DNA of 37,234 nt from GCA-2732805 sp964516605 (GTDB taxonomy: Bacteria > Pseudomonadota > Gammaproteobacteria > Coxiellales > Coxiellaceae), in assembly GCA_964516605.1 (NCBI GenBank), contig CAZFAA010000012.1:1-37234 (forward strand), read 5' to 3'. Numbering within the stretch: position 1 is the first letter of the stretch; every line of letters starts with the position of its first letter. Shown piece after piece: positions 36,612-37,234 of this stretch. The notes beneath the pieces are model-generated. The model made no database searches. It saw only the letters and a list, made by a program, of their open reading frames with translations, and was not told the DNA's origin. The translations under genes and the position numbers were made by a program.

Positions 36612-36776
36612 ATGTTAGGATGGGTCTTCATTTTTTTTGTTTTCGCGCTGATTGCTGGCGTGTTTGGTTTTACCGGTATTTCAGCCGCTGCAATGGGTAT
36701 TGCTAAAATACTGTTTGTAGTATTCCTTGTGTTATTCCTGTTGTCGTTACTGATGCATTTATTCCGAAAAAAATAA
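36612..36776 (+). CDS. DUF1328 small membrane protein
   Basis: This 54-aa protein has two hydrophobic helices (about 4-22 and 27-49) and a short basic tail (FRKK). The start MLGWVFIFFVFALIAGVFGF, with TGISAAAMGIAKILF following, matches the DUF1328 (YtjA-type) family of tiny inner-membrane proteins. AAGGA precedes the ATG. Function unknown; some members are stress-induced. A perfect palindrome follows the stop. Confidence 0.9.
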   Translation: MLGWVFIFFVFALIAGVFGFTGISAAAMGIAKILFVVFLVLFLLSLLMHLFRKK

Positions 36777-36798
36777 CACATCAACACTTAAGTAGTAC

Positions 36799-36824
36799 GG
36801 CCTAATTAACCTATTAATTAGGCC
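36799..36824 (+). terminator. Perfect 11-bp palindrome after the DUF1328 gene
   Basis: GGCCTAATTAA (36799-36809) and TTAATTAGGCC (36814-36824) pair around the loop CCTA. Its position 22 bases after the stop suggests a terminator, but the bases that follow (CTCTAGACTT) are not a T run. Confidence 0.55.
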
Positions 36825-36873
36825 CTCTAGACTTCATCACTTTAAGCTGCTCGATTCCAAACTGAGAATCCTC

Positions 36874-36879
36874 TATAAT
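36874..36879 (+). promoter_or_regulatory. -10 element of the parC promoter
   Basis: A perfect TATAAT lies 38 bases before the parC ATG, with a weak -35 (TCGATT, 36851-36856) 17 bases upstream. The leader holds a hairpin that covers the ribosome site (CCTTAATT 36884-36891 with AATTAAGG 36900-36907). Confidence 0.55.
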
Positions 36880-36917
36880 CACGCCTTAATTTAAAAGTAA
36901 TTAAGGAATCAACTCCA

Positions 36918-37234
36918 TGCCCGCAATCGCAGATCATGAAAACATCCTCATTGGCGAATTTAGTGAGAAGGCGTACCTCGACTACTCCATGTACGTCATC
37001 CTGGATCGGGCTCTGCCGCATATTGGCGATGGCTTAAAACCAGTACAGCGGCGTATTATTTACGCCATGTCTGAGTTGGGACTGAAAGCATCAGCAAAAT
37101 TTAAAAAATCGGCGCGCACCGTCGGTGATGTGTTAGGTAAATTTCATCCCCACGGTGATGCGGCGTGCTATGAAGCCATGGTGCTCATGGCGCAAGATTT
37201 CTCATACCGCTATCCATTTGTTGATGGGCAAGGT
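36918..37234 (+). CDS. parC: DNA topoisomerase IV subunit A (5' part, cut by window end)
   Basis: The first 105 codons of the DNA-cleaving subunit of topoisomerase IV are present; the frame is open at the window edge. FSEKAYLDYSMYVILDRALPHIGDGLKPVQRRI, the segment SARTVGDVLGKFHPHGD (quinolone-resistance region) and MAQDFSYRYPFVDGQG are conserved. In the quinolone region the residues equivalent to E. coli S80 and E84 need alignment, but HPHGDAACYEAMV shows Ala at the Ser-like position and Glu further on. AAGG, ten bases upstream, is part of a leader hairpin. The partner subunit parE lies about 16 kb away on the other strand. Confidence 0.95.

Noticed and set aside
36886..36910. PmrA-like TTAA pair with 11-base period before parC
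   Set aside because: The half-sites (tTTAAAAGT and aTTAAGGAA) match poorly beyond TTAA, there is no -10 at the fixed spacing, and the sequence is better explained as a leader hairpin.

Overview
The window is a chromosomal segment of a gammaproteobacterium, moderately AT-rich, most likely from the order Legionellales (Legionella/Coxiella relatives). The housekeeping genes are typical gammaproteobacterial ones (ubiH/ubiI, zapA-6S RNA-fau, waaA, tolC, hemL, erpA, rsmJ, djlA, coq7, dusB, parE, parC). The order-level assignment rests on three sites that match the PmrA box known from Legionella and Coxiella Dot/Icm effector promoters, plus several large orphan proteins with effector-like composition. 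That placement is an inference; no taxonomic search was run.

Layout. 1-1100: an orphan protein gene behind a PmrA-type box, then a second box that precedes no normal gene but a short hairpin-bounded region that may be a small RNA. 1104-5535 (minus): glycine cleavage operon gcvT-gcvH-gcvPA-gcvPB, which feeds one-carbon units to folate. 5816-12336: an accessory-looking block on the minus strand in which an OmpR-type response regulator and its probable sensor kinase are interleaved with two large orphan proteins (598 and about 659 aa). The two orphans share promoter, leader and start context, and a small CydP-like membrane protein gene lies on the plus strand. 12451-16707: ubiquinone hydroxylases ubiI/ubiH, divergent from a long-form aminopeptidase P. 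16853-18230: zapA module, 6S RNA and 5-formyl-THF cyclo-ligase. 18232-19315: a DUF6580-like membrane protein and a small orphan gene behind the third PmrA-type box. 19350-22672: parE (interrupted by an assembly gap of 10 N) and waaA. 22709-25789: tolC and hemL. 25926-27168: rubredoxin, a HemJ-like haem-synthesis protein coupled to a small membrane protein, and erpA. 27511-31402: rsmJ/gshB/gshA (glutathione synthesis) and djlA. 31514-34383: rpe, an AAA/DUF4143 ATPase and a periplasmic L,D-transpeptidase. 34516-37234: coq7, dusB, an XRE regulator, a DUF1328 peptide and the 5' part of parC.

Functional threads: C1 and folate metabolism (gcv, fau); ubiquinone synthesis (ubiH, ubiI, coq7); haem, Fe-S and redox (hemL, hemJ-like, erpA, rubredoxin, gshA/gshB); envelope (waaA, tolC, L,D-transpeptidase, djlA); topoisomerase IV (parE, parC); and a probable host-interaction layer (PmrA-box genes and the large orphan pair). 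The main novelty is the set of three PmrA-type promoters with identical geometry and the promoter-sharing orphan pair wedged around a split two-component system.
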